From the NCBI GenBank assembly GCA_022577435.1, contig JAKOON010000004.1, positions 2,317,001 to 2,381,000 of the forward strand: DNA of 64,000 bases, given 5' to 3'. This document shows, in pieces, positions 47,700 through 60,350 of the stretch (within the stretch, counting starts at the first letter, position 1; each line of letters starts with the position of its first letter). Below the pieces are notes generated by a model. That model did not search any database. It had not been told where the DNA came from and was given only the letters and a program-made list of their open reading frames with translations. A program made the position numbers and the translations under genes. The DNA is from Embiotoca jacksoni. Taxonomy: Eukaryota > Chordata > Actinopteri > Embiotocidae.

Positions 47700-49864
47700 C
47701 TGCATTCAGAAAAAGTAAAAAAAAAAAAAGATACAGGAGCACTTAAGTGGCAGGCGGGTGATTTTTATATTCTTCTTTGTGAGCTGCTCTTTGAAACATA
47801 ACTAAGAATACAGATTCATCAAATGAAAAGTGTAATAAAGTTCATGTTTTTTCTTTTTCTCAAAATCCTATTACATTATCCAAAAGGATTTTAATGTGAG
47901 AGCTGAATCATTGGCAATTTAGTTTATGTCAAAAGCTATCAGCACCAAGCCCAATATGAAGGCCTCTTTCCTGCACCACACTTCCACTCCAGCTCCTCGT
48001 GCCCATCTACAGCGTCTCTGAAGCTAATGTGCACATGACAGCTAGTTATGGCTAAAATAAAACCACTTTAAACAGCAGTGGGAGCTGTCATAATGCCCTT
48101 AATCAGGGACAAAACATCGCTTGTAGTGCAGACAGACAGACAGACAGCCAGAAGACGGATGGACGGACAGTTTGAGTGGAACAATGAAGAAAAACAGTAA
48201 ATGTTGTATTGTACAGTCGGTGTTGCTTTAACTCTTTCGTTTGCAGAGTCCCTGGGTCAGAGATGAGATTACGATGAGACTTCACATGAAAGTTGAATGA
48301 AATATAAAAGTGTCCATCCTACATACGCAACTGTGCTTCTCACCTCGCACCATAAAATCATCTGTTGTTTGCATTAGCGTTGAACATTAGCTTTAAATAT
48401 AACCGGCGTGCTGGAGAGCAGTCCCATGTGAATACAACAGAGCGGGCCGGAGGGAGCAGGACTGAGATTTAAACCGGTCAGACACCAGCGCTGTCTTTAT
48501 GATTATACTCTAGCCATTACCACAGATTTTAATAAAAAGCAGACTCGCCACATAAGACGTCCCTGAGCCTGCCAGCAGCGTTGATTGGCTTTATGTCTCA
48601 ACAGTTCAGTTGTTAAGCCCCTTTTAGACTTTAAAATGAGCCCTTCCTGTCAATCAAGCATTGGTATTAGCCTAATGAGAGGTTATCTTCGTCTCTCCTA
48701 CATATTCAAGTTCTACAATCATGTTAACTAATTTCAGCTCATTTGCATTTCTCACCAGAGATTACATGTATTTTCTGTGAGTATCATTGGAGGTTTAACT
48801 GTCATTAGTATTTCATTAGTCGTATCTCTGAGAAAGGTAAAGTGCCCTATTTTGAAAAGCCTTGTAAGAGTTACCCATTACAGTATTTCTACCCTGGCAG
48901 TAGGTTCATGTGCTACATGTACAGAGAGGGTCAAACCCAAACAGGGTCACCTATTAACTAAATAAATGACTTGACCGTATTCCTGGTTTAGAGAGGAGAG
49001 TTTTTGAGGACAGCCTGCTCGTTCTTAAGTTCATTCTTGATGTCGTACAAAACAGTTTAAAGAAGCGATGCGAGTTGTGCTCCGCTGTTTTAGAGGTTTC
49101 TTCTCGCAAAAAGAGAGAGCGAGCCGCAGGAAACCGCTCAAGGTAGACCTGTGCCTCAACAAGACTCTCAGCTGCTTCGGTCATGAGACACCAGTATAAC
49201 AAAGTTCATTTCGTTAGGGGTACACAAACAATGCTGTTTTGAGTTTTACTTTGTAGGCAAGCCTTAATTGAGGAAATCACATGGCGAGACGAACCAAAAC
49301 AGGGTAGCGTTGCTTCGATGGCTATCTCGCTGTGTCTTAAAAAACAAAAGCTGAGGGGAAAGAGCTCCTGGGTAAGCAGCAGACATGATACCAGTAGAGA
49401 TATCAGCAACAGACAACATTCCTTAAGACAAAAGTCTATTCATGAAGAAAATCTGTAATATCATCACGAGTGCAACAACAGTAGGTTTGCGAGCTGATCT
49501 TCACGACAGACTTTAATTCTACTTTCAGACGTCGCAGTCAGATCCTCAAAATACGATAAAACAAAGCTGGACATTCATTCACAGCTCCAGTAGAAACTCA
49601 ATCCTCCCTTAAGGTAGCCTCTTTAAGTCCACATTTTAGTCTGGCTCTAAATCGTATCCTTCATTTAGAGCAATTTGTGATTTATTTGATGAGCCACGCG
49701 GGACAAAATGGTCAACAACTTTTCTGACAACTTGGGAGTTAAAAATATTTAAACTTTTGAAGTCCATAAAAATGTCAAACATTGTCTCATCCCACAGTAA
49801 ATTCAGTGTTTCCTATAGTTTTGACTGTAGTTCAAATAAAACAAGCTGTCTGATGACATCGGCT

Positions 49865-49925
49865 ACATAGATGGAAGAATAAATCGATTAACCAAGATAA
49901 TATTCTGCATATTGGCTCGATAATG
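49865..49925 (-). mobile_element. MITE-like fragment, GCTGCAACTAA family, reverse orientation, copy 4
   Basis: The sequence aataaatcgattaaccaag, then gctcgataatgaaaataaaa, is the complement of the family's left part (cattatcgattaatc and so on). It is short and diverged, so the assignment is weak. Confidence 0.35.
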
Positions 49926-51107
49926 AAAATAAAACATGGAATTAGTTCCCCATCAAAGACGATGCAGTCAACAAAAACGGAGAGTAAAATAACACAGATA
50001 GAAAATTGAAAAACAGACTTTTAGTTTAAAAACTAAAAGTGCGTGGTAACATAATACAAATGTATGAACTAACAATGTCTGTACTCCTGGTGGTCAAATC
50101 AAGAGGAAAGATTCAGTGTCTGAAAAGAAACAAACCCGAGCAAAGCTGTTTCATTGAATAAAAAATGTCCCCCAGTTTCTACTGTTCAGGGGTGTCAGCC
50201 ATTAAGATCCAATGAGTAGCTCCACTGTGAGTTTCAAAGCACTTTACTAAACTATTTTCTAAACTAAGCTGAATCTTATAACCAGTGACAACAATAACAA
50301 TATAAATTGAAACACCGCATCGTTTGGATATTCGTTAAAAAAAAAAAAAAAGTCCTCGAGAAATGCAGCGACAATCTGCTTAACAATATTCAAGATAAAC
50401 AATAAATGCTGTGATTAGATAAAGGAATAAGGCTGCTGCTTTGTGTTAATGCTTCCAGGCCTTGACCACTAGGGCACAGACTGGCTGGGTATAAACCTAC
50501 AGAGGGGGGATAAGACGATGACTCAACATGACAATAATCCCGGCAAAGCTGTATTGTGGTGTGATAGTGAATGTGTGAGAGTGGATTAAAGCAGCCGTGG
50601 CCTCATACAGGGCAACTGAGCAAGCAGGAGAATTAACTGGCTGTAATCCAACTGGCGGCCACGTTATTTGTTTTTTTTATTGTCTACGTCAGACAAGTGA
50701 TTAAAGCAACCGTTGCAGGTATTTTACTCTATTTCTGGTGTGGTATTACCTATGATTTATTTTGACCTATTTCCACAAACACTGGAGCAATATACCAAAT
50801 ATAATGGAAGATAAAGCTTTTGAAATTGCAAGCTGCATGACATTGGATGTTCCCGGGGCAGTTTACTGACTTTTAGAATTCATTATAAGGTAGGTTGAAG
50901 ACTTTAAAGAGGACGGTGACGGTACAAGTTGAGGATTATTTCTCTATTTTTAATGCCTACAGGGGAAGACAAGGAGTTTTTATCCCATATTTTGTATACG
51001 TTTAAACCTTAAGGTGCAAAAAAACCCGAAAACGTTTCAAAAGCAGGAATGTGATTGTAAAAACATAACGTATCTAAAAAACCAAGATGTATATTTGGCA
51101 TATTAAA

Positions 51108-51415
51108 GCTGCAACTGACAGTTTTTTTCTTTCTCGATTAATTTGAAGATCATTTATTGACCAATTCAAAGTAAAAAAAAAAAAAAAAAAAAAAATGCTG
51201 ATCACATTTTCATAGAATCCAAAATCTTCAAATTCCTTTTTTTTGTCAAGCGGTCAAAAACCCAAATGATTTTTTGATATAATAGATAACAAAATGGTAA
51301 AAGCTGGAGCCAACACATGTATCATATGCTTGAAAATTGACTGCAACAATTAATTGATTATTAATTGATTATTTTAGTCTACTAACCTATTAATTGACGA
51401 ATCACTGCAGCTAAA
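51108..51415 (+). mobile_element. Nearly complete MITE-like element, GCTGCAACTAA family, copy 5
   Basis: It begins aagctgcaactgacagt and ends attgacgaatcactgcagct, so both ends are present as imperfect inverted repeats. The interior has ttctcgattaatttgaagat, a long poly-A run, and attaattgattattaattga near the right end. It is about 0.3 kb and non-coding. This is the best preserved copy of the family in the window and lies in an mbnl2 intron just downstream of the first coding exon. Confidence 0.65.
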
Positions 51416-51496
51416 CATGATACAATAAGGAAACCGTTCCCAGAGGGACTTGGCTAACATTTTCTCTCATTTAGTAAAGGATCAATAATGTCTTAC

Positions 51497-51670
51497 CTTC
51501 AGAGAGTCGAAGCAGGCAATAACTCGCCCATTCTCAACTTGGCAGCTCTTCGGCGGGTGAGCAAATTTGCATTCCTCATCACTACGTGAACAGTTTCCTC
51601 GTTGGAACTGTCGACAGACTTCCAGAGTTAGCCATTTAGTGTCTCTGAATGACGACATGTTTAACGCCAT
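51497..51670 (-). CDS. mbnl2: mbnl2 first coding exon (muscleblind-like splicing regulator 2)
   Basis: The start is ATG at 51670 (gagATGG), giving MALNMSSFRDTKWLTLEV, against human MALNVAPVRDTKWLTLEV. The frame stays open upstream, but only with a TTG codon. The donor is AAG|GTAAGA. Residues 1-58 contain finger 1 (Cys19-X7-Cys27-X6-Cys34-X3-His38) and Cys53 of finger 2. MBNL2 binds YGCY motifs in pre-mRNA and controls developmental alternative splicing, and its sequestration by CUG repeats underlies part of myotonic dystrophy. Eight coding exons (1125 bases) join without frame error into 374 residues. MALN and RSDEECKFAHPP match MBNL2 rather than MBNL1 (MAVS, RPDTECKFAHPS). Confidence 0.96.
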
Positions 51671-53124
51671 CTCCAAAGCTATTAATCATACAATAAATGT
51701 TAAAAGTCACTCTTCCAGTCTAAAGACTCGTACACCAAAAGCCGTAGAATATTCAAAACATTGAGCTGTAAGTAAAGGCCTGTACTCTTTTAAAAGCACA
51801 GGATTTCTCCTCCATCAGCTGGAGCAGAAAAATCAGATGGCTGTTCAATCACGGAGAAATCATCCAGCAAAAAGAAACGACTGCGGACGTGGGTTGTTTT
51901 TGCAACACAGTCAGGTGTATATTCCACAACTGGTGGAGCCCATCAAACAAGTGAAGGAAGTTTGTCTGACTTGTCGCCTCAGTCACACATTCTCAGGTCA
52001 TTATTTTATAGTCCTCTTATCCTCTGATATTATGGCTCAAACTTAGCATCCTTTTAGGTGCTGAAGTTGTGCAAACTGGTGGCAAAGGCCCTGCAGCTGA
52101 GGTATCTTATGTTGGAGCTTGAGCCTTATAGAAAGCACAGGCCGACCGTGAACGTGGACCCACTTCAGGTCAGGGATATCTTCACAAAGGCACTTTCTGT
52201 CGGTGATCTGAAAGAAACAAAAAACATGGATATTACAGAAAGCTAATTAGGCCAAACAAAAACAAAACAACGTGATCTTTTATTAATAATAGTATTAGTA
52301 TTCATGTTATATCTAGTCATATTAGATTCTTGAGGGACAAGCACAATCCCATCTGGAAAGCAACCACTGTAAATCCACGGTAGTGACAGTCTGTCCTTGT
52401 AAATGAATCCACCCTCTAACCAGTAGTTTGATAGCTACAAGACCAGAATTGGGAGGAAAAACAAATATACAACTTGAATCAAAAGTAATATTTAAAGTAA
52501 AAACCCTGTCATTTCTCTCGTTCAAACCTCTCAAATAAGGTGATTTGCCGCTTTTGTACCATTATAAACGAAACTCATTTTAGTGTCGGTTACACAAAAC
52601 CAAGCATGGGAAACTATAACAGATATTTTTCCCTATTTTTTTTTAACAGTTTGTAGACTAAACACTGAATTAATTTAGAGACAATTGGAGGAAAGGCAGG
52701 TTCAAACCCAAAACAGTGGTATATACAGAACCGCCCTGAAAACAACGTAAAACCAGTCATATTGTTAGAACCACAATAAAAACTGCATGAAGCCAAAGTT
52801 CTGCTCATAAAAACCTGTCAACACAGAAATGAATAAGTTATTTATCGGCAGCGTGGGAACAGGAAAACGTCTCTATAAACCACTCGCCACCTTCTACTGC
52901 ATCTACTTGATTTTTTTTATATCTCTGAAAGTGATAAATTTTCTATCCAAACCTATTAATCTGCCACAAAATCTGACTTTGATCAAAACAGTAGGTGCAG
53001 AGTAACACGGTGAAACGCATAAAACTCCACAAAAACAAGGGAGTATTTGAATCCACAGAGTTTTGATCACATCTCATACAGCACATAACCCACTATTATC
53101 CCACAGTTTGACTTTTACTTAGTG

Positions 53125-53225
53125 GTTTATTGTATTGTAATGTCTTTTAAACCGAGATTTGTGTGAGCTGCTCGACATATGAATTTTCCTGAGATGAATA
53201 AAGTAAGTATCTGCCTGCAAGTCTT
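53125..53225 (+). mobile_element. Non-LTR retrotransposon 3' tail fragment
   Basis: The sequence cgacatatgaattttcctga, then gatgaataaagtaagtatct, resembles the 'aatttcc ... aataaagtatct' end of fish non-LTR elements. Only the last 100 bases are recognisable. Confidence 0.35.
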
Positions 53226-54071
53226 TTTCCGGCCTAATGTTGTAATGGCAGCCGAATAGGAGGGATAAATATGATCCAATATTTTGGCTAACAATTTTTC
53301 ATCAGAGTTGTAAACTAAATGCAGCATTATATCTCATTATATCATTTCACACAATCAAATAGGATTTCTCGAGGCCACGCTTCGTCACTGAACATATTAG
53401 CGTGTAACAAACATGACGGCCAGAGGGCTGTGTCATAGGAATCAAATAATCAATAACAGCCTATGAACACTTCCGCGTTCAAATCCATATTACCATACAA
53501 TGTGGGTTATAGTACTTTTTTTTTTTTTTTTAAACAAAGTTTGTTTATCACTATATGTACTAACTACATTTTATCTTAGTCACACATTTGGTGTAATAAT
53601 GATGTGCTTTTTTCTCTCTCTCTAGTCTACTTTCAACTGCACTGCTCCTCTGTTGGTAATGCTGCAGTCAGATATGCTGACTCTACGCCCACCAGCGCTC
53701 ATACAAACTACAAGGAAAGCAAAAAAAAAACAAAAAAACACACACACACACACACACACAGTCGGGTGTTAAACACAAACGGGATCGTCCGACCTGTACA
53801 CAAAACCCTGCAACCACACAGGAAGTTGCTGAGCAGGCAGATAAAGGAGGTTAACTCATTAGCTGGATAAATCTGTGCGAGAGTTGAAAAGTTAAAGTCC
53901 ACTGAGAGCAACTAACGTGATCCACGAGCACAACACTCAAAAGACATGTATGTAAAAAACAAACTCTGCTGATCTTCCGGCTTCTTCTCCAACAGCTAAA
54001 TGGGATCCCACAAGCACACTGCAGCAAATTCCTTTAGGCGCAAGTCAGGAAACGAAGCAAGAAAACCAATC

Positions 54072-54097
54072 TCACTCTCTCACTCTCTCTCTCTCTC
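54072..54097. repeat. CT microsatellite
   Basis: About 12 CT units with two CACT interruptions lie in the mbnl2 5' intron. Confidence 0.88.
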
Positions 54098-54206
54098 ACT
54101 TCATGCGGCACTAAGGAACTTCTGGCTGTGGCCTCGAATCCAGGCTGGAGATACAACTTTTCACTGACTTCTTTGTGAAGATATTAAGAACAAGAAAAGC
54201 TCTTAC

Positions 54207-54380
54207 CCCTGGTTTCACCCCCGTGGATTGAGTGGCCAAAGATTTTTTCCTCTTCGGCACAGTAAAAACAAGACTGTCTGCCCAGCTCTGACTAAAACAT
54301 TTCCAGCCACCCCCCCTTCCTGTCTGAGCACTGGCCTCTGGGAAGGCCCTCCCAGTCAGACGTACGGGCCAATGAGAAGC
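54207..54380 (-). promoter_or_regulatory. mbnl2: Possible alternative mbnl2 first exon or promoter (tentative)
   Basis: The minus strand has a strong donor, CCAGGG|GTAAGAGC, at 54207/54206. GC-rich sequence with a G-run stands upstream at 54.30-54.36 kb. MBNL genes are known to use several 5'UTR exons, so a second first exon here is plausible. There is no transcript evidence and no definable start. Confidence 0.3.
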
Positions 54381-54566
54381 CAGAAGCTGCTGTACTGAGT
54401 GAAAGCTTCCTGTTGACCCTTTATCGAGGAATCAAATTTGATTACGAAGACCAAATGGAATTCAACACTTGATACAGACTCCAGAATTTAAAACTGCAAA
54501 GAGGTGCAGATCTTAGAAATCATACACATAGTGGGACTGCACCAAAGAAACAACTATATATACATA

Positions 54567-54569
54567 TAC

Positions 54570-54611
<42 letters not shown>

Positions 54612-54612
54612 T
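54567..54612. repeat. CA and TA compound microsatellite
   Basis: CA units pass through CATACA into about 14 TA units, in the mbnl2 5' intron. Confidence 0.92.
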
Positions 54613-55307
54613 CCAAATCCATCCTGCCAAAGCGTTAAAATACAGTTTGTCTGTCAAGACAGTGCACGGTAATATTAATAATGTGAATTTTTATCGCATA
54701 TGTTAAGATTGATGTGTGTTAATTACACTTTATACGTCATATTAAAGTATATCCTGAACATGCTTTACACTTTGTTTACACCTAGGCCTGTATTATAATC
54801 TCCCTTTTGCATTATTTACAAGTCAGTCGTAGTTTAAATCAGTTTCTGCCATTACAACCCAGGTTTTAAACTACTAGATTTGAACTTTGATATATATAGA
54901 TATATGAGAGTACACCAGGATATAATACACCACCATTAAACTTTTTTTTGATAGTTGCAGTAAAATGAGTATTAATAAAAAAGTGAAGTTGCTCATGGAA
55001 CATATAAAATATGATGACATTTGTTAATAAAGCATATCTTACTTGTGATTTAGTACTAATGTTTTTAAAATATTTCTAAATTGAGGATTGGCTCCCATCG
55101 TTCAGCTTCATGTTGTATTATGATGACTTGAAGCACTTTTAAATATCCTGGATGTGAATCATTTGGTTTATTAAATGTTATGACTGCTCTGCTGCGTTAT
55201 TCCGATTATTGGTAGAAAATGTGCACATATCCTCTGAGGTGTGTTACAAACACAGCTGTGAGCATCTCGTTTGATTGTACTTCTGCTAGAAAAACATAAT
55301 TTTTTAC

Positions 55308-55755
55308 ACTAAAAAAAAAATTTAAAAAAAATAAAAAAAAAAATAAAAAAATATAAAATAAATAATTTAAATAAATAAAAACTAAATAAAATAAATAATT
55401 TAAATAAATAAATTTAAATAAATATAAAATAAATAAAATAAAATAAAAATAAAATAAATATATTTAAATAAATATAAAATAAATAAAATAAAATAAATAT
55501 AAAATACATAATTTAAATAAATATAAAATAAATAAAATAAAATAAATATAAAATACATAATTTAAATAAATAAATTTAAATAAATTTAAAATAAAATAAA
55601 TATAAAATAAATATGTTTAAATAAATATAAAATAAATAAAATAAAATAAATATATTTAAATAAATATAAAATAAATAAAATAAAATAAATATAAAATAAA
55701 TAATTTAAATAAATAACTTTAAATAAATATAAAATAAAAATAAATAAAAAAATGC
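55308..55755. repeat. AT-only low-complexity tandem array
   Basis: About 450 bases consist almost solely of A and T, built from AAAT, AATAAAT and TTTAAAT words. Longer blocks such as taaataaatataaaataaa recur every several tens of bases, suggesting a higher-order period that I cannot fix by eye. It lies immediately downstream of the CpG-rich mbnl2 promoter. Confidence 0.93.
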
Positions 55756-55779
55756 ACTAAAAAAATAATTTAAACTATA

Positions 55780-56450
55780 ATCGGTACGTACTTGTTTTGC
55801 ATCCCACCGGTGCTGCTAGCAGTTTGAGACTTCGCGGATAGCTCTGATTTGCATTCTCATCCTGAGCTACCTCCAGCTAGCTTAAACACGAAACCCTATT
55901 TAGCAGGGGCGAGCTCGACACCGCCGCTGTCACACACGCTCTTCAACATTTAAACGTCCATCTTAACACGAACGTGTTATTAGTTTGCGTCAAGCTGCAC
56001 AGCGAGCCGAGCCGAGCCGAGCCGAGCCGAGGAGAGGAGAGGACCGCGCTTACCTCATCCTCGCGGATTCAACCGCTTCCCAGAAGGACACGGACGGCGA
56101 CCAACGCAGCGCAGCTACCGCAGGACGAGACGACACACGGCGGGGCTGAACTCACGGAAACAAGACGTCAAAGTCCGCCCGGCAGCCCGTTTAATTCCTC
56201 TCCATTTGCAGAATTAAAAGCTCGTTATTTCATCTCCGCGCCCGACCTGCTTTCTTCTTACTTTTTGAAGCGCTGCACAGATTTAAGCAACAAGCTTTTG
56301 ACAGCTTACTGTACGGGGCCGTCGGTTTCACGCGGCGAGGAAGAGGGATGTCGGGGTGCGCTGAGGAACCCGAAGGACGACCGGCGATTTAATAAACAAC
56401 GTTGGAAGCAGAGTTCAGAAAAATAGTCGACTAAATAAAAGTACACGACG
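55780..56450 (-). promoter_or_regulatory. mbnl2: CpG-rich mbnl2 promoter with probable non-coding exon 1
   Basis: This is a sharply GC- and CpG-rich block in AT-rich surroundings. The minus strand has a strong donor, GATGAG|GTAAGC, at 56054/56053, so a non-coding first exon probably runs from about 56.3 kb to 56054. A second possible donor (CAA|GTACGT) lies at 55792. Five GAGCC units (56004-56030) sit just after the first donor. Position and strand fit the 5' end of mbnl2, whose coding part begins 4.4 kb away. Plus-strand frame 55974-56426 is an incidental product of GC-rich sequence. Confidence 0.65.
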
Positions 56451-59400
56451 TGTCAATTTGACTTTAAAACGATTTTATTATTTGTAAAAATTAAGTCTTC
56501 CCGTAACTTCGATTACCTAACACCCCCCCCTATGACCGCAAAGTGGTACGATCCACACGAATGCCAGTAGGCTAAAAGGGCAAGGGTTTGCTTGTTACCA
56601 GGGGAACAGTATTGAAACCATGTGAGTTTTGTGGATTATTTTTTTTTTTAGTTTTTTTTTTTTTTATAAGAAACCGTTTTCACGAACAAAATGTAAACAT
56701 TTTATCAGCAAAGCATATTAATATAGACTCACAAAGGTAATGTGAAATTATAACTCAGCCAAATAATTCTTCTTCAGCCTACAAGTAGGCTTTAAAAATG
56801 ACCTGAAGAGATGTGTGATCATCTATTTGTAAAGGAAAAAGGATTTTTTTTTTAAATTTTTTTTATATATATAATAAGAGTGATAATGAAAAACCTTTGA
56901 TTTTTATAATCAGGATAAAAAGCTAAAAGACTGACAGTCTCAGGTTTGCTCAAGGTCAAATAAGATGGATGCTATCCCAGATAAGAGCTGACAGGACGGG
57001 AAATGGAGGAAGACAGAGAAAGTTCAACAACATACATGTATGGCTGTTGTTGTTTATCTGCTGCAGCGCGTCGCCTATCTGTTTTATTCTTGTCTTTAAT
57101 TTTGTAAATTGGTCCTGAAAGTATTTATAGAAGCCACATTCTTTCAAGTGGATTAAAAGCGTCAGCTGTGGGACGATGAATCGGTTATCTGAACACATCA
57201 GAATATAGAAACAGATCAGACGGCTGTAGTTTTATATTGCTGTGTGATGGTGTGAATAGTGTGAAAACTTAACAATAATTAGTTTAGTATTCACTCCTTC
57301 GAGCGGCATGTCTGTATGAAACCTATTCTGGAGCAAAAATGATGAACACATCTTTTTTTTTGGGAAACGCAAATAGAAAATTGTGGGCAAATGTAAGATT
57401 TTATCCATTCCATACTTACCGTGAAATGAAACAGTCGTGACTAATTGATTGCCCCTTTTCTGTTTCTGAAGTATTCTCGAGGCAACAAACGAGCTTTAGC
57501 TGATCTTTCACAGCGACAGATCCCAAACTGGAGATGTGGCACTGCACCGAAAGGTCACCATATTGCTCTCTTTGAGGGAAATGCCACCATCACACAGCGA
57601 ATATAATGACGAAGAAAGCAGCTTTCATTCATTTGACATTAACTCTCTTTGTTGTCTGTTTGGTCATTTATACTCCATTTAGTGTTACTTGGCATTGTTT
57701 TCCAACCGTGTGGCTTTTGAGGTTGTTTTTTTTTATTTGTTTTTATTTATATGCTATTATGTGCTATTTAAGAAATACAGAATTTAGTGGGTTGTCAGTC
57801 ACAGCATCAGGCTTGACTCCTCATGTATCAGTCAATCAGTCTGCTTGACTTGAAAACTATTGCCTGACAATAATAAAAAGGTTTATTAGGGGAAACCAAT
57901 GCTTTGATTTTTAACAGCAAATAAAACAAAAGTGAATAAAAATTTTATATTAATCCTGTCACAAATAAGACAAATAATTTCAGAACTGAAGCTCTCTGCC
58001 ACCTCTTGCCTTTAAATATTTTCTCAGTTTTTATTAAGAATGACTTAAATGACACCTTATAATGCATCCGAATGATTTAGTACAAAAGTAAACCTGCAGC
58101 ACAATTAATTAACGAAAGCAGTCCTACAATCTAGAGGTAGAAAATGGCAAAAACTAAGAAATAAGATCTAATCTGAATGTGTTTCTACTGTCCTTACATT
58201 CCTGTTGTAAACTTTACAAAAACCATGGAAAATCATATACAAATTAACAGCTCGTCAAATAGTCAGGGGGAGACGTAAGTAGTAATTGCATACTATGACC
58301 AGTAGATGTCAGTCTTCTCTAAAATATATTTTTAACAAATCTTACCACCCCACAGATGCAACAGTGGGGTGTGTGCTCTGTGGTGCAAGCTGTGCTCACT
58401 GAAGGTTAATTGTGGGTAAATAAATTACCTGCATGATCAAATTTGGCTTAACATTTCATTTCAGTGTACAAATGATCTCTAACTGTCTGATCGTATCATC
58501 CCTACTCTACATAAAATTAGCTCGGCCTGTGTCAATTTCAGGTAAACCTAAAGCAAACTAATTATACTGAAGTTCTCGCCAGTGTCTCTGTTTTCAAACC
58601 ACACTGCCTTATGACGTATTGTCGTGGTTCTGCCCTTCAGTTTGTTGGGTTCCCTGTTTTACTTTTAAATCACTTGCCTATTGTGTCTTTTTCTTTTAAT
58701 TGCTGCCTTTGTGTTTTTCCACTTTCTGTGCTGCTCACCTGTGCTTCATCAGCACATCAGCTCAACTTCACCCCTGTAAGTTGCCACGTTGTCTGTTCTT
58801 CTGTGTAAATTTGGTTGTTTTTTCTTAGAATTGCTTTCGCTTGTTCATGGGTTTTGTTTGTTCCCTGATTGTTGATCAACCTGCAGTTTATAAGTAAAGC
58901 TCACTTTTGCTTTGACTATACCTGCCTCACCTGCTCCTTTAGCAGTGATCGCCAATGCATGTTTCAAAGTATCAGTGTAAAATAATGCAGCATGATGGAC
59001 ATAAGGATTTTCACCTGCTTAACTTTGTTTCTGCATTTGTTTGAATAGTAAAAACAGCAGAATTCTTGTTTATGTTAATAAAATTTAAGCTATTCACTAT
59101 GTAAACACTGTTTGTAATGATGTTCTTAGACTCATTAGCTTCTGCTTATCAGGCGCCAGATTGTGCTGACGATAAAATTTCAGGAAGTAAAGCGCTGTAT
59201 TTGAATAACACTGTACTTTCTTCAAGTCATTACACACTTATTATGGTTAGATAATGATGATAATAAAATCATACCATCTGGGTGGAAATGACTTGCTGCA
59301 GTTGCTGGCTGAAATGCTGAGCTAGCCATCCTTACTGTACAACCTGAGGGCAAGCAGAGAGCTGTAATTTACTAAGTTAACTCAATATAAGAAGAGGTGC

Positions 59401-60350
59401 TTTGCATTCACGATGGAGGGTATGTGGGAATTGTTGTTGAACTTAACACTAAATCTGTGTTCTCATAAAAATAACAATCAATTCATTACGTTTGAGGCTG
59501 TTTTTCAGGGTTCAAAAACACCCCACTTTGATAGTTCAGTTTATTCTTCTATAAGGGAAATTTGTTGTGTCATCCTTGTGTCTACAAACATGATTTTTTT
59601 TTTTACTTAAGTTGTCTTGCAGGAGGTAACATCTGTATTATTTCAGTTGTTGTGAAATATCAAGTCTTATAGAAGCACCAGACATGAGCATACCTTGTTT
59701 GTTCTTCACCAGAAACAAATAAAACATTCAGATGAATATGCTCTCTAATAATGTAACGTAGGTTATTTTGGACTCTTTTCTGTTTGCCTTGACATTTTGC
59801 GAGATGAAAAAGAATCAGTGCAGCAGTCTCACAATTTGTTCTGTCTCTGTAAGATGACGACGTTTCCATATTCTTCATAAATTGGTTGACAAATGCCAAG
59901 TTAAAGGAAGCAAAAAAATAAATAAAGTGATTAAATCTGTGTATACTGCACTACACATATATGTGAATGCTAATATGCGAGCACTGAGTTGTTTTGTTAA
60001 GGTTAATAAGGCAATTTTTATTCAAGCTTTCCTTTACCTGCGTTATTTCAACAGAGCTTTTTTTGTTTGTTCCTGAAATATTAAAGCTTCAGTTAGCTCC
60101 ACATCTTTACTTTAAAATGCGAATGTAGCAGCAGGCAGATAAATCTTAGTGTAATATTTATGTTTTGAAAGTGATATACATCTCTATCTTTTTCCCACAG
60201 CATGATGAAGCAGATTCCAGCCAACTGTTTAAGTAGATACGGTGGGTGGATGTATCAGCTGATGGAGAGGCAGCATTAATCACTGTTAACAAAACTGAGT
60301 ACATACTAGAAGGAGAACATAAAAAACAAACAGCACACACCGTAATGTCA
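56451..60350. other. hs6st3-mbnl2 intergenic region, no gene recognised
   Basis: About 3.9 kb of AT-rich sequence. In human OXGR1, a single-exon receptor gene, lies between HS6ST3 and MBNL2. Here no open frame exceeds about 80 codons and no seven-helix receptor sequence is visible. One possible dispersed repeat lies at 58.6-58.95 kb. Confidence 0.6.
58600..58960 (+). repeat. Possible dispersed repeat with 'tgattgttgatcaacctg ... tttataa' block
   Basis: The sequence ttccctgattgttgatcaac, ctgcagtttataagtaaag and actatacctgcctcacctgc in sequence resembles the tail of a fish interspersed repeat I have seen often. The class is not identified and the start is vague. Confidence 0.3.

Larger units (their letters stand above)
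47700..51496 (-). other. mbnl2: mbnl2 intron between the two finger-1/2 exons
   Basis: A 3.8 kb intron divides zinc finger 2 between Lys58 and Gly59, as in other vertebrate MBNL genes. It contains a GACA short repeat near 48.13 kb, a reverse MITE fragment at 49.87 kb, and a complete MITE at 51.1-51.4 kb. I see no other gene. Confidence 0.85.
51671..56053 (-). other. mbnl2: mbnl2 5'UTR intron region
   Basis: It separates the CpG-rich first exon from the first coding exon. It holds a non-LTR tail fragment (53.13 kb), CT, CA/TA and AT-rich repeats, and a possible alternative first exon near 54.2 kb. The acceptor for the first coding exon may be attaatag, just 8 bases before the ATG, but this is weak. 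Confidence 0.6.

Noticed and set aside
51671..51676. Extension of the mbnl2 start by two residues (TTG GAG before the ATG)
   Set aside because: The upstream codon is TTG. The ATG at 51670 gives the conserved MALN start and has a good context.
55974..56426. 150-codon plus-strand frame with Glu-Pro-Ser-Arg repeats
   Set aside because: It is produced by GAGCC repeats and GC-rich promoter sequence antisense to mbnl2 and has no recognisable domain.
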